Shown here piece by piece: positions 1-8,747 of a DNA stretch of 64,000 nucleotides. Under the pieces are notes generated by a model, which did not search any database, was not told where the DNA came from, and was given only the letters and a program-made list of their open reading frames with translations. The first letter of the stretch is position 1; each line of letters begins with the position of its first letter. Origin of the DNA: Duganella lactea (GTDB lineage Bacteria > Pseudomonadota > Gammaproteobacteria > Burkholderiales > Burkholderiaceae_D); the NCBI RefSeq assembly GCF_009857505.1, contig NZ_WWCP01000017.1:1-64000 (forward strand). Reading direction: 5' to 3'. Made by a program: the position numbers and the translations under genes.

Positions 1-76
1 GTGTCAGGTCTGACATTCGCACACGGCCTCAACTGCTCCGCAGTTGAGGCCGTGTGCGAATGTCAGACCTGACACC
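1..76. repeat. Long perfect palindrome, type A (copy 1)
   Basis: Bases 1-36 are the exact reverse complement of 40-75, leaving a 3-base loop (tcc). C76 would extend the stem if a G precedes the window. Each outer end carries gtgtcaggtctgaca, itself a near-palindrome, so the element is nested. It lies 7 bases past the hemY stop codon (TAA, 85-83 on the minus strand). A T-run at 78-84 follows it in the plus direction, so for plus-strand transcripts it also looks like an intrinsic terminator. A relative with the same architecture is at 55752-55830 and a minimal form at 33884-33913. REP/RAYT-type palindromes are the nearest known class, but no RAYT transposase is present here. Confidence 0.9.
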
Positions 77-82
77 GTTTTT

Positions 83-1279
83 TTAGAGGATGGTGGCCAG
101 CGCGCACTGGCGGTAGTGGTTGGCGGCGTCTTCTTCCTGGCCCAGCGCTTCGTGCAACTGCGCCAGCTTGAGGTGGGATTCGCGCACCATGCGCGAATCG
201 GACGCGTCCGACAGCGCCTGCTCCAGGTAGCGCTGCGCTTTGCCCCACAGCTTTTGTTTCAGGCACAGGGAACCCAGCGTCAGCGCCAGTTCGGCGTCGG
301 TCGGGCGGGTGTTGGCCCACGCTTCGCAATGCTCGATCTGCAGCAGCAACGCCGCCGAGCCGGCCGGGGCGGCGGCTTCGCGGTAGGTGCGCACCACCCG
401 CTCGTCCCAGTCGGCGGCCAGCGATTCCTCGGCGACGCGGCGCGCTTCGTCGTGCAGGCCACGGGCGTTCAGCGCGGTCGCCGCGCGGCAGGCGATGTAG
501 GGCTTGATGCGGTCGGCCGTCGGCACCGTCGACCATACCCGCAGTAGCGATTCGGCGTCGTGGCTGGCGTCCGACAGCAGGTCGTCGTAGGCCAGCTCGC
601 GCAGGCGCGACGACAAGGCCGGATGCAGCGCGCGGTGCTTGTCCAGCGACCGCACCAGGCGCAGCACTTCCGGCCAGTTCTTGGCCTGCTGCTGCGCTTT
701 GAGCGACATCTGCAACGCGTGGATGTGGCGCGTGCCGCTGGCGTTGAGTTCGCGCACCGCGTCCAGCGCCGCTTCCGGCTGGTGGTCGTCGACCAGCAGT
801 TCGGTCATCGTCATCAGGCGCGCGGTTTTCATGGCGTTGTCGTCGACCAGCTTGTTGAGCCATTGGTCGCGGCGCGCCGCCTGGCGCATGCGGTGCGCGG
901 CGCGGGCGCCGATCAGCGCGGCCACGCCGGCGTTCTCGCTCAGCTCGGCGGCGCGCAGCGCGGCTTTTTCGGCGTGGCCGAAGCGGCCCTCGAACAGCGC
1001 CTTCAGCGCTTCGCGCAGGCCTTTGTTGCCTTCGCGCTCGCGCTTTTGCTGACGGTACGCGGCCACCTTGACCGGCATCTTGACCGTCGCCCGGAAGGCG
1101 CGGATCACGAGGTACAGGAAGGCGAACAGCGCCACCTCCAGCACGATGAAGAAGTTGAGCGACAAGTCAACACGGTACGGCGGGTAGAACAGCACCACAT
1201 TGCCAGGATTAAAGCGCGCCGTCACGGCAATACCGATGGCGGCGGCCATCAGGGCGACTAGCCAGAGAAATAAACGCAT
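83..1279 (-). CDS. hemY: HemY-type haem biosynthesis membrane protein
   Basis: 398 residues. Two N-terminal membrane helices (about residues 3-22 and 40-62) precede a long alpha-helical TPR-like region, the standard layout of the proteobacterial HemY_N family. This HemY is not the protoporphyrinogen oxidase of Bacillus; its exact role in the late haem pathway is unsettled, and it is thought to be an inner-membrane scaffold. It is last in the minus-strand run hemC-hemD-hemX-hemY, 2 bases after hemX, so co-translation is likely. The identification rests on the topology plus this conserved gene order. A long palindrome starts 7 bases past its stop codon. Confidence 0.9.
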   Translation of the reverse strand: MRLFLWLVALMAAAIGIAVTARFNPGNVVLFYPPYRVDLSLNFFIVLEVALFAFLYLVIRAFRATVKMPVKVAAYRQQKREREGNKGLREALKALFEGRFGHAEKAALRAAELSENAGVAALIGARAAHRMRQAARRDQWLNKLVDDNAMKTARLMTMTELLVDDHQPEAALDAVRELNASGTRHIHALQMSLKAQQQAKNWPEVLRLVRSLDKHRALHPALSSRLRELAYDDLLSDASHDAESLLRVWSTVPTADRIKPYIACRAATALNARGLHDEARRVAEESLAADWDERVVRTYREAAAPAGSAALLLQIEHCEAWANTRPTDAELALTLGSLCLKQKLWGKAQRYLEQALSDASDSRMVRESHLKLAQLHEALGQEEDAANHYRQCALATIL

Positions 1280-1281
1280 GG

Positions 1282-2445
1282 TTATGGCTTCGCTTTGTAG
1301 TTGCGCACGGCGTTCAGGCTGTCCGACAGCGTCGGCATCTCAATCGCCAGATTGCTGCCCTGCACTTGACGCAGCAGCACCTGCACGGTCTGGGTGGCGC
1401 GCGCGCGGGTGTCGAAATACTTGTTCAGCGCGTCCTGCGCGGCGATCAGGTCGGCGCGGAAGGCGCCCTCGTTACGCGACAGCAGCGCCATGCGCGCGTT
1501 CAGCAGGCGCAGCTTCAGGTTTTCGCGCATGAAGTAGGCTTGCGTCGGCGACATCATCAGCGCTTCCGGCGTATCCACGTTGCGCACCCGGATCAGCTGG
1601 CGCACGTCGGTCCACATCTCGGTGCTCCAGCCGGTCCAGCCGTCCTGCAGCGATTGCAGCCATGGGCTGGTGGCCGGCGCCTCGGCCTCGGCCTTGACCG
1701 GCTTGCCCAGCTTGTCGTGCGCGACCTTGGCCGGTTTGGCTTTCTTGTCCGGCGGCGCCGGCAGCGTCGGCTTTTCGTCCGACAGCATCGGCAGCGTGTC
1801 GATCTGGGCAATGGCGTTGTCCAGGCGCAGCGCGACGCCGACCGAGTCCACGCTCGGCAGCGCTTTCAGCTTGTCGGTGTCGCGCGCGATGGCGCGGCGG
1901 ATGGTGATGAATTGCGGCTTGTCCGAGCGCGACAGGCTGCGGTCGGCGTTTTGCAGCGCGATCAGCGCGCCCGACACGTTGCCGGCCAGTTGCAGCTGCT
2001 GCGACGCGGTCGACAGCACTTGTTCGATCTCGGTCAGCGCCCACTCGTCGCGGTTCTTCGACAGGTCCTGGTACAGCTGCTCCAGCGCCAGTTGCTGGCT
2101 CTGCGCCTCCAGTTGCTTGCTTTCCAGCAGCGCCACCTTGGTTTGCAGTTCCTTGGTGCTCTCCTGCACGTTGCGCACCAGGTTGCCGGTGTCGGCGTTG
2201 CTCGCGTCGCCCTTCTGCAGACGGGTCGCCATTTCCTCGCGCAGCTTGGTGACGCGCGCGTGCGACGACCAGGTCTGGGCGGCCAGCATGATCACCAGCA
2301 TGGCGATGCCGGCCAGCAGCACTTGCGGCTGCTGCAAGGTCTCGAGCAAGCTCTGTTCAGGCTGCGACGGCGGTGGCGCAGGCGGGGTCTCGGCGGCCTT
2401 GGCGGACGAGACGGCTGGGTCGGGTAATGTAGGCAAATCGTTCAT
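1282..2445 (-). CDS. hemX: HemX-like uroporphyrinogen-III C-methyltransferase family protein
   Basis: 387 residues. A Pro-rich cytoplasmic N-terminus (about 1-35) is followed by a single membrane helix (about 40-60, LLAGIAMLVIMLAAQTW), a coiled-coil stretch rich in Gln, Lys and Glu (about 70-140), and a periplasmic helical domain. A Lys/Pro/Ala-rich linker interrupts the domain around 225-255. This is the layout of HemX, often annotated as uroporphyrinogen-III C-methyltransferase although the catalytic SAM domain is absent. The start codon overlaps the hemD stop by four bases (ATGA), indicating translational coupling within the haem operon. Confidence 0.88.
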   Translation of the reverse strand: MNDLPTLPDPAVSSAKAAETPPAPPPSQPEQSLLETLQQPQVLLAGIAMLVIMLAAQTWSSHARVTKLREEMATRLQKGDASNADTGNLVRNVQESTKELQTKVALLESKQLEAQSQQLALEQLYQDLSKNRDEWALTEIEQVLSTASQQLQLAGNVSGALIALQNADRSLSRSDKPQFITIRRAIARDTDKLKALPSVDSVGVALRLDNAIAQIDTLPMLSDEKPTLPAPPDKKAKPAKVAHDKLGKPVKAEAEAPATSPWLQSLQDGWTGWSTEMWTDVRQLIRVRNVDTPEALMMSPTQAYFMRENLKLRLLNARMALLSRNEGAFRADLIAAQDALNKYFDTRARATQTVQVLLRQVQGSNLAIEMPTLSDSLNAVRNYKAKP

Positions 2446-3221
2446 AGGCGTGATTGTAACGCGGCCAGCAGGCGTTCGTCGCCTGATCCTGTGAGCGTCA
2501 GCTTGGAAAATCCTAAATTGGTTGCCGTCTCGGCAATTCGGGCATGTGGCACGATCAAATGCTGTTGTTGCATAGCTACAACGCTATTGTGCGGCATCGC
2601 GTCGGCTTGCTGCAAGTCCACTTTTGCCAGAAGGTGGCATAGCCCACGCAACGCCTCGGAACTGGTGATGATCCAGTCGTTGGGCTGCGCCAGCAAGGCC
2701 CGCAGCCGGTCCGCCAGCGCCGGCGTCAGCGCCGGCACCGAGCGGCGGTAGGCCGGCACCACATCGACCAGCGCGCCGGCCGCGCGCAAGCCGTCGGCCA
2801 TCAACTCGCGCCCGCTTTCGCCGCGGATGATCAGCACCGGCTGGCCGTTCAGGGCCGTCAGGTCCAGCGTTTGCAGCAGGTGTTCGGAATCGCTGTGGGC
2901 GCTGTCGGCCGGGCTGATGATGCGCGGCACGCCGCGTGCCGCCAGCGCGGCGCGGCTGCCCTCGCCCACCACGGCCGCCGTCACGCCGGCCGGCCATTGC
3001 GCAATATGGGCGAAGGCGGCGTCGATGGCGTTCGGCGAGACGAAGGCCACCAGCCGGTAGTGATCGAGCCGCGCCAGCGCGGCCCGCAACGGACCTTGGT
3101 CGGGCAGCGGCGCGATCTCCAGCAACGGCAGGATTTCCACGCGACGGCCCAGCGCGGCCACACGGTCGGCCAGCGCCTGGGCTTGCGCCAGCGGACGGGT
3201 GATGACGACGGCGCCGCTCAT
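2442..3221 (-). CDS. hemD: Uroporphyrinogen-III synthase
   Basis: 259 residues, normal length. It cyclises hydroxymethylbilane with inversion of ring D to give uroporphyrinogen III, in the cytoplasm. The N-terminal VVITRPLAQAQALADRVAALG and the later segment with WIITSSEALRGLCHLL match the two lobes of the HemD fold. HemD sequences are poorly conserved, so the call leans on these segments and on the position 7 bases after hemC and overlapping hemX. Confidence 0.9.
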   Translation of the reverse strand: MSGAVVITRPLAQAQALADRVAALGRRVEILPLLEIAPLPDQGPLRAALARLDHYRLVAFVSPNAIDAAFAHIAQWPAGVTAAVVGEGSRAALAARGVPRIISPADSAHSDSEHLLQTLDLTALNGQPVLIIRGESGRELMADGLRAAGALVDVVPAYRRSVPALTPALADRLRALLAQPNDWIITSSEALRGLCHLLAKVDLQQADAMPHNSVVAMQQQHLIVPHARIAETATNLGFSKLTLTGSGDERLLAALQSRL

Positions 3222-3228
3222 CCGCGGA

Positions 3229-4239
3229 TCACGCGCCCGGCGTGCCCGCGCCGGTCAGCGTGGCCGAACGGGCGTCGGCCTCGGCCTGCGCCGCTTCGCT
3301 CAGGCACGACGCCAGGATGTCCTCGGCGTCCTGGGCACGCAGCAGTTCGGCCACCTGGGCGCCCAGCGCCTCGGGCGCGGACGCGGCGCCGCGCACTTCG
3401 GCGCTGGCCACGCGCAAGCCGTCCGGCGTGGCGACCATGGCGCGCAAATGCATGGCGTCGCCGTCGACGGTGGCGAAGGCGGCCAGCGGCACCTGGCAGC
3501 TGCCGCCGAACACTTGCGACACCTTGCGCTCGGCGGTGACCGCCCGCGCGGTGGCGGTGTGATTGAGTGGCGCCAGGATGGCCATCAGGTCGAGGCCGTC
3601 GCTGCGTTCGGCGATCTCGATGGCCATCGCGCCCTGGCCGGCGGCCGGCAGGCTGGACTCGGGCGACAGCAGCGCGCGTATCCGTTGCGGCAGGCCCAGG
3701 CGTTTGAGGCCGGCGGCGGCGAGGATGATGGCGGCGTAATCGCCACGGTCCAGTTTGCCCAGGCGGGTGTCCAGGTTGCCACGCAGCGGCTTGATCACCA
3801 GATGCGGGTAGCGCGCGGCGATCAGCGCCTGGCGGCGCAGGCTGCTGGTGCCGATGACGGCGCCGGCCGGCAGCGCGTCGAGCGAGGCGTAATCGTTGGA
3901 GACGAAGGCGTCGCGCGGGTCCTCGCGCTCCAGCACGGCCGCCAGCGCGAAGCCTTCGGGCAGCGTCATCGGCACGTCCTTGAGCGAGTGCACCGCCAGG
4001 TCGGCGCGGCCCTCGGCCATGGCCACTTCCAACTCTTTGACAAACAGTCCCTTGCCGCCCACCTTGGACAGGGTGCGATCCAGAATTTGATCGCCACGGG
4101 TCGTCATTCCAAGAATTTTGACATCGCACTGGGGATATAATAATGCCAAGCGATCGCGTACGTGCTCGGCTTGCCACATGGCCAGCCGCGACTCGCGCGA
4201 GGCGATCACCAGTCTGGAGGGGGGATTCTGAGGGTCCAT
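3229..4239 (-). CDS. hemC: Hydroxymethylbilane synthase (porphobilinogen deaminase)
   Basis: 336 residues from the ATG at 4239. It condenses four porphobilinogens into hydroxymethylbilane. Diagnostic features are the N-terminal [18 protein letters not shown], the basic substrate-binding stretch around [18 protein letters not shown], and the dipyrromethane-cofactor cysteine in [12 protein letters not shown]. An upstream TTG at 4263 is in frame and would add eight residues; I prefer the ATG because homologues begin just before the conserved LVIASRES. First gene of the hem operon, divergent from ppc across about 170 bases that must hold both promoters. Confidence 0.96.
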   Translation of the reverse strand: MDPQNPPSRLVIASRESRLAMWQAEHVRDRLALLYPQCDVKILGMTTRGDQILDRTLSKVGGKGLFVKELEVAMAEGRADLAVHSLKDVPMTLPEGFALAAVLEREDPRDAFVSNDYASLDALPAGAVIGTSSLRRQALIAARYPHLVIKPLRGNLDTRLGKLDRGDYAAIILAAAGLKRLGLPQRIRALLSPESSLPAAGQGAMAIEIAERSDGLDLMAILAPLNHTATARAVTAERKVSQVFGGSCQVPLAAFATVDGDAMHLRAMVATPDGLRVASAEVRGAASAPEALGAQVAELLRAQDAEDILASCLSEAAQAEADARSATLTGAGTPGA

Positions 4240-4408
4240 GGAGCCCGCTTCGGATGTTTTCAAAACCAGTTCTTTCGCTGTAGCTGACGCTTACCGGCAC
4301 AAGCCAGTACCACGCGCATGTTTAAGATCACAAATTTTAGCATGCTCACTTTGCAAAACCGGGTTAAGAGCCCTTGCACCGATATTTTCACTCTTTGTGG
4401 CTTAACAC

Positions 4409-7246
4409 ATGGCAAATCAATCTAGTGCATTCAACGAAGCAACTGCTAAACAACCGGGCGCCGATAAGGATGCCCCTCTGAAAGAAGACATTCGCCTGCT
4501 CGGCCGCCTGCTGGGCGACGTGCTGCGCGACCAGGAAGGCGAGGAAGTCTACGCCGTGGTCGAAACCATCCGTCAGACCGCCGTGCGCTTCCGCCGCGAG
4601 GCCGACGCCGGCGCCGCCAAGGAACTGGACGGCATGCTGAAGATCCTGACCAAGGAACAAACCATTTCGGTGGTACGCGCCTTTTCCTACTTCTCGCACC
4701 TGGCCAATATCGCCGAAGACCAGCACCACATCCGCCGCCGCCGCGCCCACCTGCTGGCCGGCTCGGCGCCGCAGCAAGGCAGCGTCAACTACGCGCTGTG
4801 CAAGCTGAAGCAAGCCGGCGTTGCGCACCAGACCGTATCAAGCTTCTTCCAGCAAGCCTTGATCGCGCCGGTACTGACCGCCCACCCGACCGAGGTGCAA
4901 CGCAAATCCATCCTCGACGCCGAACACGACATCGCGCGCCTGCTGGCCGAACGCGACCTGCCGCTGACACCAAAGGAAACCGCCGCCAACCTGCACCTGC
5001 TGCGCGCGCGCATCGCCACGCTGTGGCAGACCCGCATGCTGCGCTACACCAAGCTGACCGTGGCCGACGAAATCGAGAACGCCCTGTCCTACTACCGCAT
5101 CACCTTCCTGCGCGAACTGCCGGGCTTGTACGATGACATCGAGCAGGACATCGCCCACCACTACGGCGCGCCGGCGGCCGGCCACGCGCCGATCGACGCC
5201 CCCTACGTACAGATGGGCAGCTGGATCGGCGGCGACCGCGACGGCAATCCCAACGTCAACGGCGACACCATGTCGCACGCGCTGACGCGCCAGGCCACCA
5301 CCATCCTCGACTTCTATTTAGAGGAAGCGCACGCGCTGGGCGCCGAACTGTCGATCTCGACCTTGATGATCGCCTGCACGCCGGAACTGCAGGCGCTGGC
5401 CGACCAGTCGCCGGACACCTCCGACCACCGCGCCGACGAACCGTACCGCCGCGCGCTGATCGGCATCTACGCGCGCCTGGCCTCGACCGCGCGCGCGCTG
5501 GGCGCCACCAACATCCTGCGCAAGGAAGTCGGCCATGCCGAGCCGTATGCCGACGCCGCCGCGTTCTCGGCCGACCTGCAAGTGCTGATCGATTCGCTCA
5601 ACGCCAACCACGGCGGCATGCTGGTGCAGCCGCGCCTGGCCACGCTGAAGCGCGCCGCCGACATCTTCGGCTTCCACCTGGCCTCGCTGGACATGCGCCA
5701 GTCGTCGGACATCCACGAGCGCGTGCTGGCCGAGCTGTTCGCCACCGCCGGCGTGCAGGCCAACTACGCCGCGCTGGACGAGGACGCCAAGGTGAAGCTG
5801 CTGCTGAGCGAGCTGTCGCAGCCGCGCCTGCTCAATTCGCCGTATGTCAGCTACTCGGCCGAGACGGTCTCGGAACTGGGCGTGCTGCGCGCCGCGCGCG
5901 AGATCCGCGCCCGCTACGGCGCGCGGGCGATCCGCAACTACATCATCTCGCACACCGAGACCGTGTCCGACCTGCTGGAAGTGCTGCTGCTGCAAAAAGA
6001 GCTGGGCCTGCTGCGCCTGGCCGCCGGTGAGGCCGGACCCGAGCTGGACCTGATGGTGATCCCGCTGTTCGAAACCATTCCCGACCTGCAACGCGCGGCC
6101 GGCATCATGGCAGCGGTGATGGCGATTCCGCTGGTCAAGCAACTGATCGCCAAGCAGGGCCAGATCCAGGAAGTGATGCTGGGCTATTCCGACTCTAACA
6201 AGGACGGCGGCTTCCTCACCTCCAACTGGGAGCTGTACAAGGCCGAGACCAACCTGGTTAAGGTGTTCGAGAAGGCCGGCGTCAAGCTACGCCTGTTCCA
6301 TGGCCGCGGCGGCACCGTCGGCCGTGGCGGCGGCCCGTCGTACGACGCCATCCTGGCGCAGCCGCACGGCACCGTCAACGGCCAGATCCGCCTGACCGAA
6401 CAGGGCGAAATCATCGCGTCGAAGTTCTCCAACAAGGACATCGGCCGCCGCAACCTGGAACTGCTGGTCGCCGCCACGCTGGAGGCGAGCCTGATGCCCT
6501 TGTCGGAAGACGAGGCCGACCGCAGTCAATTGCGCCAGTTCGAGGCCATCATGGCCGAGATTTCGGACCGCGCCTACCAGGCCTACCGCAACCTGGTCTA
6601 TGAAACCCCGGGCTTCACCGACTACTTCTTCACCGCCACGCCGATCGCCGAGATCGCCGAGCTGAACCTGGGTTCGCGCCCGGCCTCGCGCAAATCGACC
6701 AAGCGGATCGAAGACCTGCGCGCGATTCCGTGGGGCTTCTCGTGGGGCCAGTGCCGCTTGCTGCTGCCGGGCTGGTACGGTTTCGCCAGCGCCATCGGCG
6801 GCTGGCTGGCCGACGGCGACCGCGACGAGCGGCTGGCGCAGCTGCAAGCGATGTTCAAGCACTGGCCGCTGTTCGCCACGCTGCTGTCGAATATGGACAT
6901 GGTGCTGGCCAAGACCGACCTGGCGATCGCCTCGCGCTATGCCGAACTGGTGCAGGACAAGGCACTGCGCGAGCGCATCTTCAAACGCATCACCGAAGAG
7001 CACTCGGACACCATCAACATCCTGGAAAGCATCACCGGCGCCGACGAGCGCCTGGCCGGCAACCCCTTGCTGGCGCGCTCGATCCAGAATCGCTTCGCCT
7101 ACCTCGATCCGCTGAACCACTTGCAGGTTGAACTGATCAAGCGCCACCGCGCGCTGTCGGCCGAGAGCAAGGCCGACGAACGCGTCCATCGCGGCATCCA
7201 CCTGTCGATCAACGGCGTCGCGGCCGGCTTGCGCAACACCGGCTAA
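4409..7246 (+). CDS. ppc: Phosphoenolpyruvate carboxylase
   Basis: 945 residues, full length. It carboxylates PEP to oxaloacetate to replenish the TCA cycle, and is cytoplasmic. All signature motifs are visible: the catalytic-His region TAHPTEV, GGDRDGNP, the phosphate-binding GYSDSNKDGG, FHGRGGTVGRGGGP, and a C-terminus ending INGVAAGLRNTG. No strong Shine-Dalgarno motif is seen before the ATG (upstream gcttaacac). The gene is monocistronic, divergent from hemC, and closed by an intrinsic terminator at 7254-7278. Confidence 0.98.
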   Translation: MANQSSAFNEATAKQPGADKDAPLKEDIRLLGRLLGDVLRDQEGEEVYAVVETIRQTAVRFRREADAGAAKELDGMLKILTKEQTISVVRAFSYFSHLANIAEDQHHIRRRRAHLLAGSAPQQGSVNYALCKLKQAGVAHQTVSSFFQQALIAPVLTAHPTEVQRKSILDAEHDIARLLAERDLPLTPKETAANLHLLRARIATLWQTRMLRYTKLTVADEIENALSYYRITFLRELPGLYDDIEQDIAHHYGAPAAGHAPIDAPYVQMGSWIGGDRDGNPNVNGDTMSHALTRQATTILDFYLEEAHALGAELSISTLMIACTPELQALADQSPDTSDHRADEPYRRALIGIYARLASTARALGATNILRKEVGHAEPYADAAAFSADLQVLIDSLNANHGGMLVQPRLATLKRAADIFGFHLASLDMRQSSDIHERVLAELFATAGVQANYAALDEDAKVKLLLSELSQPRLLNSPYVSYSAETVSELGVLRAAREIRARYGARAIRNYIISHTETVSDLLEVLLLQKELGLLRLAAGEAGPELDLMVIPLFETIPDLQRAAGIMAAVMAIPLVKQLIAKQGQIQEVMLGYSDSNKDGGFLTSNWELYKAETNLVKVFEKAGVKLRLFHGRGGTVGRGGGPSYDAILAQPHGTVNGQIRLTEQGEIIASKFSNKDIGRRNLELLVAATLEASLMPLSEDEADRSQLRQFEAIMAEISDRAYQAYRNLVYETPGFTDYFFTATPIAEIAELNLGSRPASRKSTKRIEDLRAIPWGFSWGQCRLLLPGWYGFASAIGGWLADGDRDERLAQLQAMFKHWPLFATLLSNMDMVLAKTDLAIASRYAELVQDKALRERIFKRITEEHSDTINILESITGADERLAGNPLLARSIQNRFAYLDPLNHLQVELIKRHRALSAESKADERVHRGIHLSINGVAAGLRNTG

Positions 7247-7253
7247 TCCCCCC

Positions 7254-7278
7254 AACGCCCCGCTCGCCGGGGCGTTTT
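7254..7278. terminator. Intrinsic terminator after ppc (possibly bidirectional)
   Basis: A 9-base-pair perfect stem (7254-7262 with 7268-7276, loop ctcgc) is followed by a T-run for ppc. It lies between convergent genes, and the stem also begins with AA, giving a weaker signal on the minus strand. Confidence 0.85.
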
Positions 7279-8452
7279 ACTTATCGGCCTGCAGCCGCAC
7301 GACGCGGCCGGTACGGTCTTCCACCAAATAGATATAGCCGTCGGCGCCTTGCTTGACATCGACCGGCGCACCCATCGCCTGCTTGTCCTTGGGGCCCCAG
7401 TCGCCGATCAGCTCATACATCTTGCCGAGCGGCGCGCCATTGCGGTCCGGCAGAATGGCGACCAGGCGGTGGCCATGCTCGCGGTAACCGTGGAAACCGA
7501 TAATCAGGCTATGCTTGTAGGCGGAAAACTTGTCGCCGGTGTAGAAGGTCATGCCCAGCGGCGCGGCATGGGCCGGCAACAGCCGTTTCGGCAACGCGTA
7601 CGGTTTGCAATTGGCGTGCGGATATTCGGGACTGGCGCGGTTATCGTCGTAGCAGTAAGGCCAGCCATAGTTGGCACCGCGCTGGATCAGGTTCAGCTCA
7701 TCGTGCGGCAGCTCATTGTCATTCGCCAGGCCAGGCATGGCGGCCTGGATGAAATCGCGGGCATTGTCGGCCTGCCACAGGGCGCCGCTGACCGGGTGGA
7801 TGGCCATCGCCTGCGAGTTGCGCAAACCGGTCGCATAGTTTTCCCAGCCGACGGCCTTCCCCTGCACCATTTTGTATTGGCGGATCACACCCAGCGCTTG
7901 CGGTCCCTCCGCCTCGGCGCATGGTTGCGTGGGCGCCGGCGCCTTGCCGTCCTTGCCTTCGCAATGATCGCTGGCGGAGCCGACATTGACGAACAAGTCG
8001 CCGCGCGCATCGAAGCGCATGGTGGTCAGCAAGTGGCGGCCGACACCGGGCAGGTCGCCAATCACGTCCTCCACCTTGTCCGGGTGGTCCGGATGGAAGC
8101 GGATGACGCGGTGAACCAATCCAACGTAGAGCATGCCATCCGGACCAAGCACAATACCATTCGGCCGGTCGAGCCGGTTTAACAGTTGGTCGCGCTGATA
8201 GCGACCATCCACCAGCTTCAGACGCCAGACGCTGCCGCGATTGGGCTCCCAGTTGCGCATGTCGACCACCACCAGGTCGCCATTCGGCAACGGCTGTATG
8301 CCACGCGGAAACTTGAAGCCGTCGGCCAGCACCGCCGCGCACATCCCGCGTGGCGTGCTGACATCCAGACGCGGGAAGCCGCCACAGGTGTCCGCCGCCG
8401 GCGTCCGCAGGGCGGCAACCGCCAACGCCAGGGCAAGCCAGCGCTTGCTCAT
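7277..8452 (-). CDS. PQQ-dependent sugar dehydrogenase / sorbosone dehydrogenase family protein
   Basis: 391 residues. An N-terminal signal peptide (MSKRWLALALAVAALRTPA, cleaved near AAD) predicts export to the periplasm. The mature part resembles the six-bladed beta-propeller of soluble aldose and L-sorbosone dehydrogenases: FPRGIQPLPNGDLVVVDM near the start, RPNGIVLGPDGMLYVG, GRHLLTTMRFDARGDLFVN, and near the end GFHGYREHGHR and a final propeller strand with GYIYLVEDRTGRVVRL. The substrate cannot be assigned. The ATG overlaps the stop of the upstream half-length GFA gene by four bases (ATGA), so the two are probably co-translated. Confidence 0.8.
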   Translation of the reverse strand: MSKRWLALALAVAALRTPAADTCGGFPRLDVSTPRGMCAAVLADGFKFPRGIQPLPNGDLVVVDMRNWEPNRGSVWRLKLVDGRYQRDQLLNRLDRPNGIVLGPDGMLYVGLVHRVIRFHPDHPDKVEDVIGDLPGVGRHLLTTMRFDARGDLFVNVGSASDHCEGKDGKAPAPTQPCAEAEGPQALGVIRQYKMVQGKAVGWENYATGLRNSQAMAIHPVSGALWQADNARDFIQAAMPGLANDNELPHDELNLIQRGANYGWPYCYDDNRASPEYPHANCKPYALPKRLLPAHAAPLGMTFYTGDKFSAYKHSLIIGFHGYREHGHRLVAILPDRNGAPLGKMYELIGDWGPKDKQAMGAPVDVKQGADGYIYLVEDRTGRVVRLQADK

Positions 8453-8664
8453 GCGTGCGGCAGCCAGGCAGGTTTGGTGTCGGTGATCAGGTGCGCGCCC
8501 TGCTCGATGGCGAAGCCGGCGCTGGCCACGTTGGCGTATGATCCCGCAGCGGCGCCGTGCTGCTTCTGGCACATGGTGCAGTAGCAATGGCTGGCGTGAG
8601 ACACCGGCAGCGCCGCCCTGTAGCGCACGCCACCACACAAACAACTTCCCTGCAGTTGATTCAT
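8449..8664 (-). CDS. Half-length GFA / CENP-V family zinc protein (truncated)
   Basis: 71 residues. The N-terminal half of a GFA-family fold is clear: GSCLCGGVRYRA followed by HCYCTMCQKQHGAAAGSYANV, which supplies zinc-binding cysteines. Complete family members run to about 120-140 residues and carry a further C-x-x-C in the C-terminal half. Here the frame stops after LITDTKPAWLPHA, overlapping the next start (ATGA). A good ribosome site (GAGGAGG, 8 bases before the ATG) suggests it is still translated. It is either a relic cut by a deletion that brought in the downstream gene, or a genuine mini-GFA. Confidence 0.65.
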   Translation of the reverse strand: MNQLQGSCLCGGVRYRAALPVSHASHCYCTMCQKQHGAAAGSYANVASAGFAIEQGAHLITDTKPAWLPHA

Positions 8665-8699
8665 CGCACCGTCCTCCTCAAAAGGATAGTAGCACGGCG

Positions 8700-8726
8700 A
8701 AAAAAAAGGGAGGCACCGTGCCTCCC
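8700..8726 (-). terminator. Intrinsic terminator of rpoD
   Basis: Read on the minus strand, GGGAGGCA pairs with TGCCTCCC (8719-8726 with 8708-8715) across a 3-base loop and runs into eight Ts (8707-8700). It lies 21 bases past the rpoD stop codon and separates rpoD from the GFA gene. Confidence 0.93.
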
Positions 8727-8747
8727 CTCTTGTTTGCTCGCGCAAGC

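Noticed and set aside
1366-2427. A 353-residue plus-strand open frame
   Set aside because: Shadow of hemX on the opposite strand.
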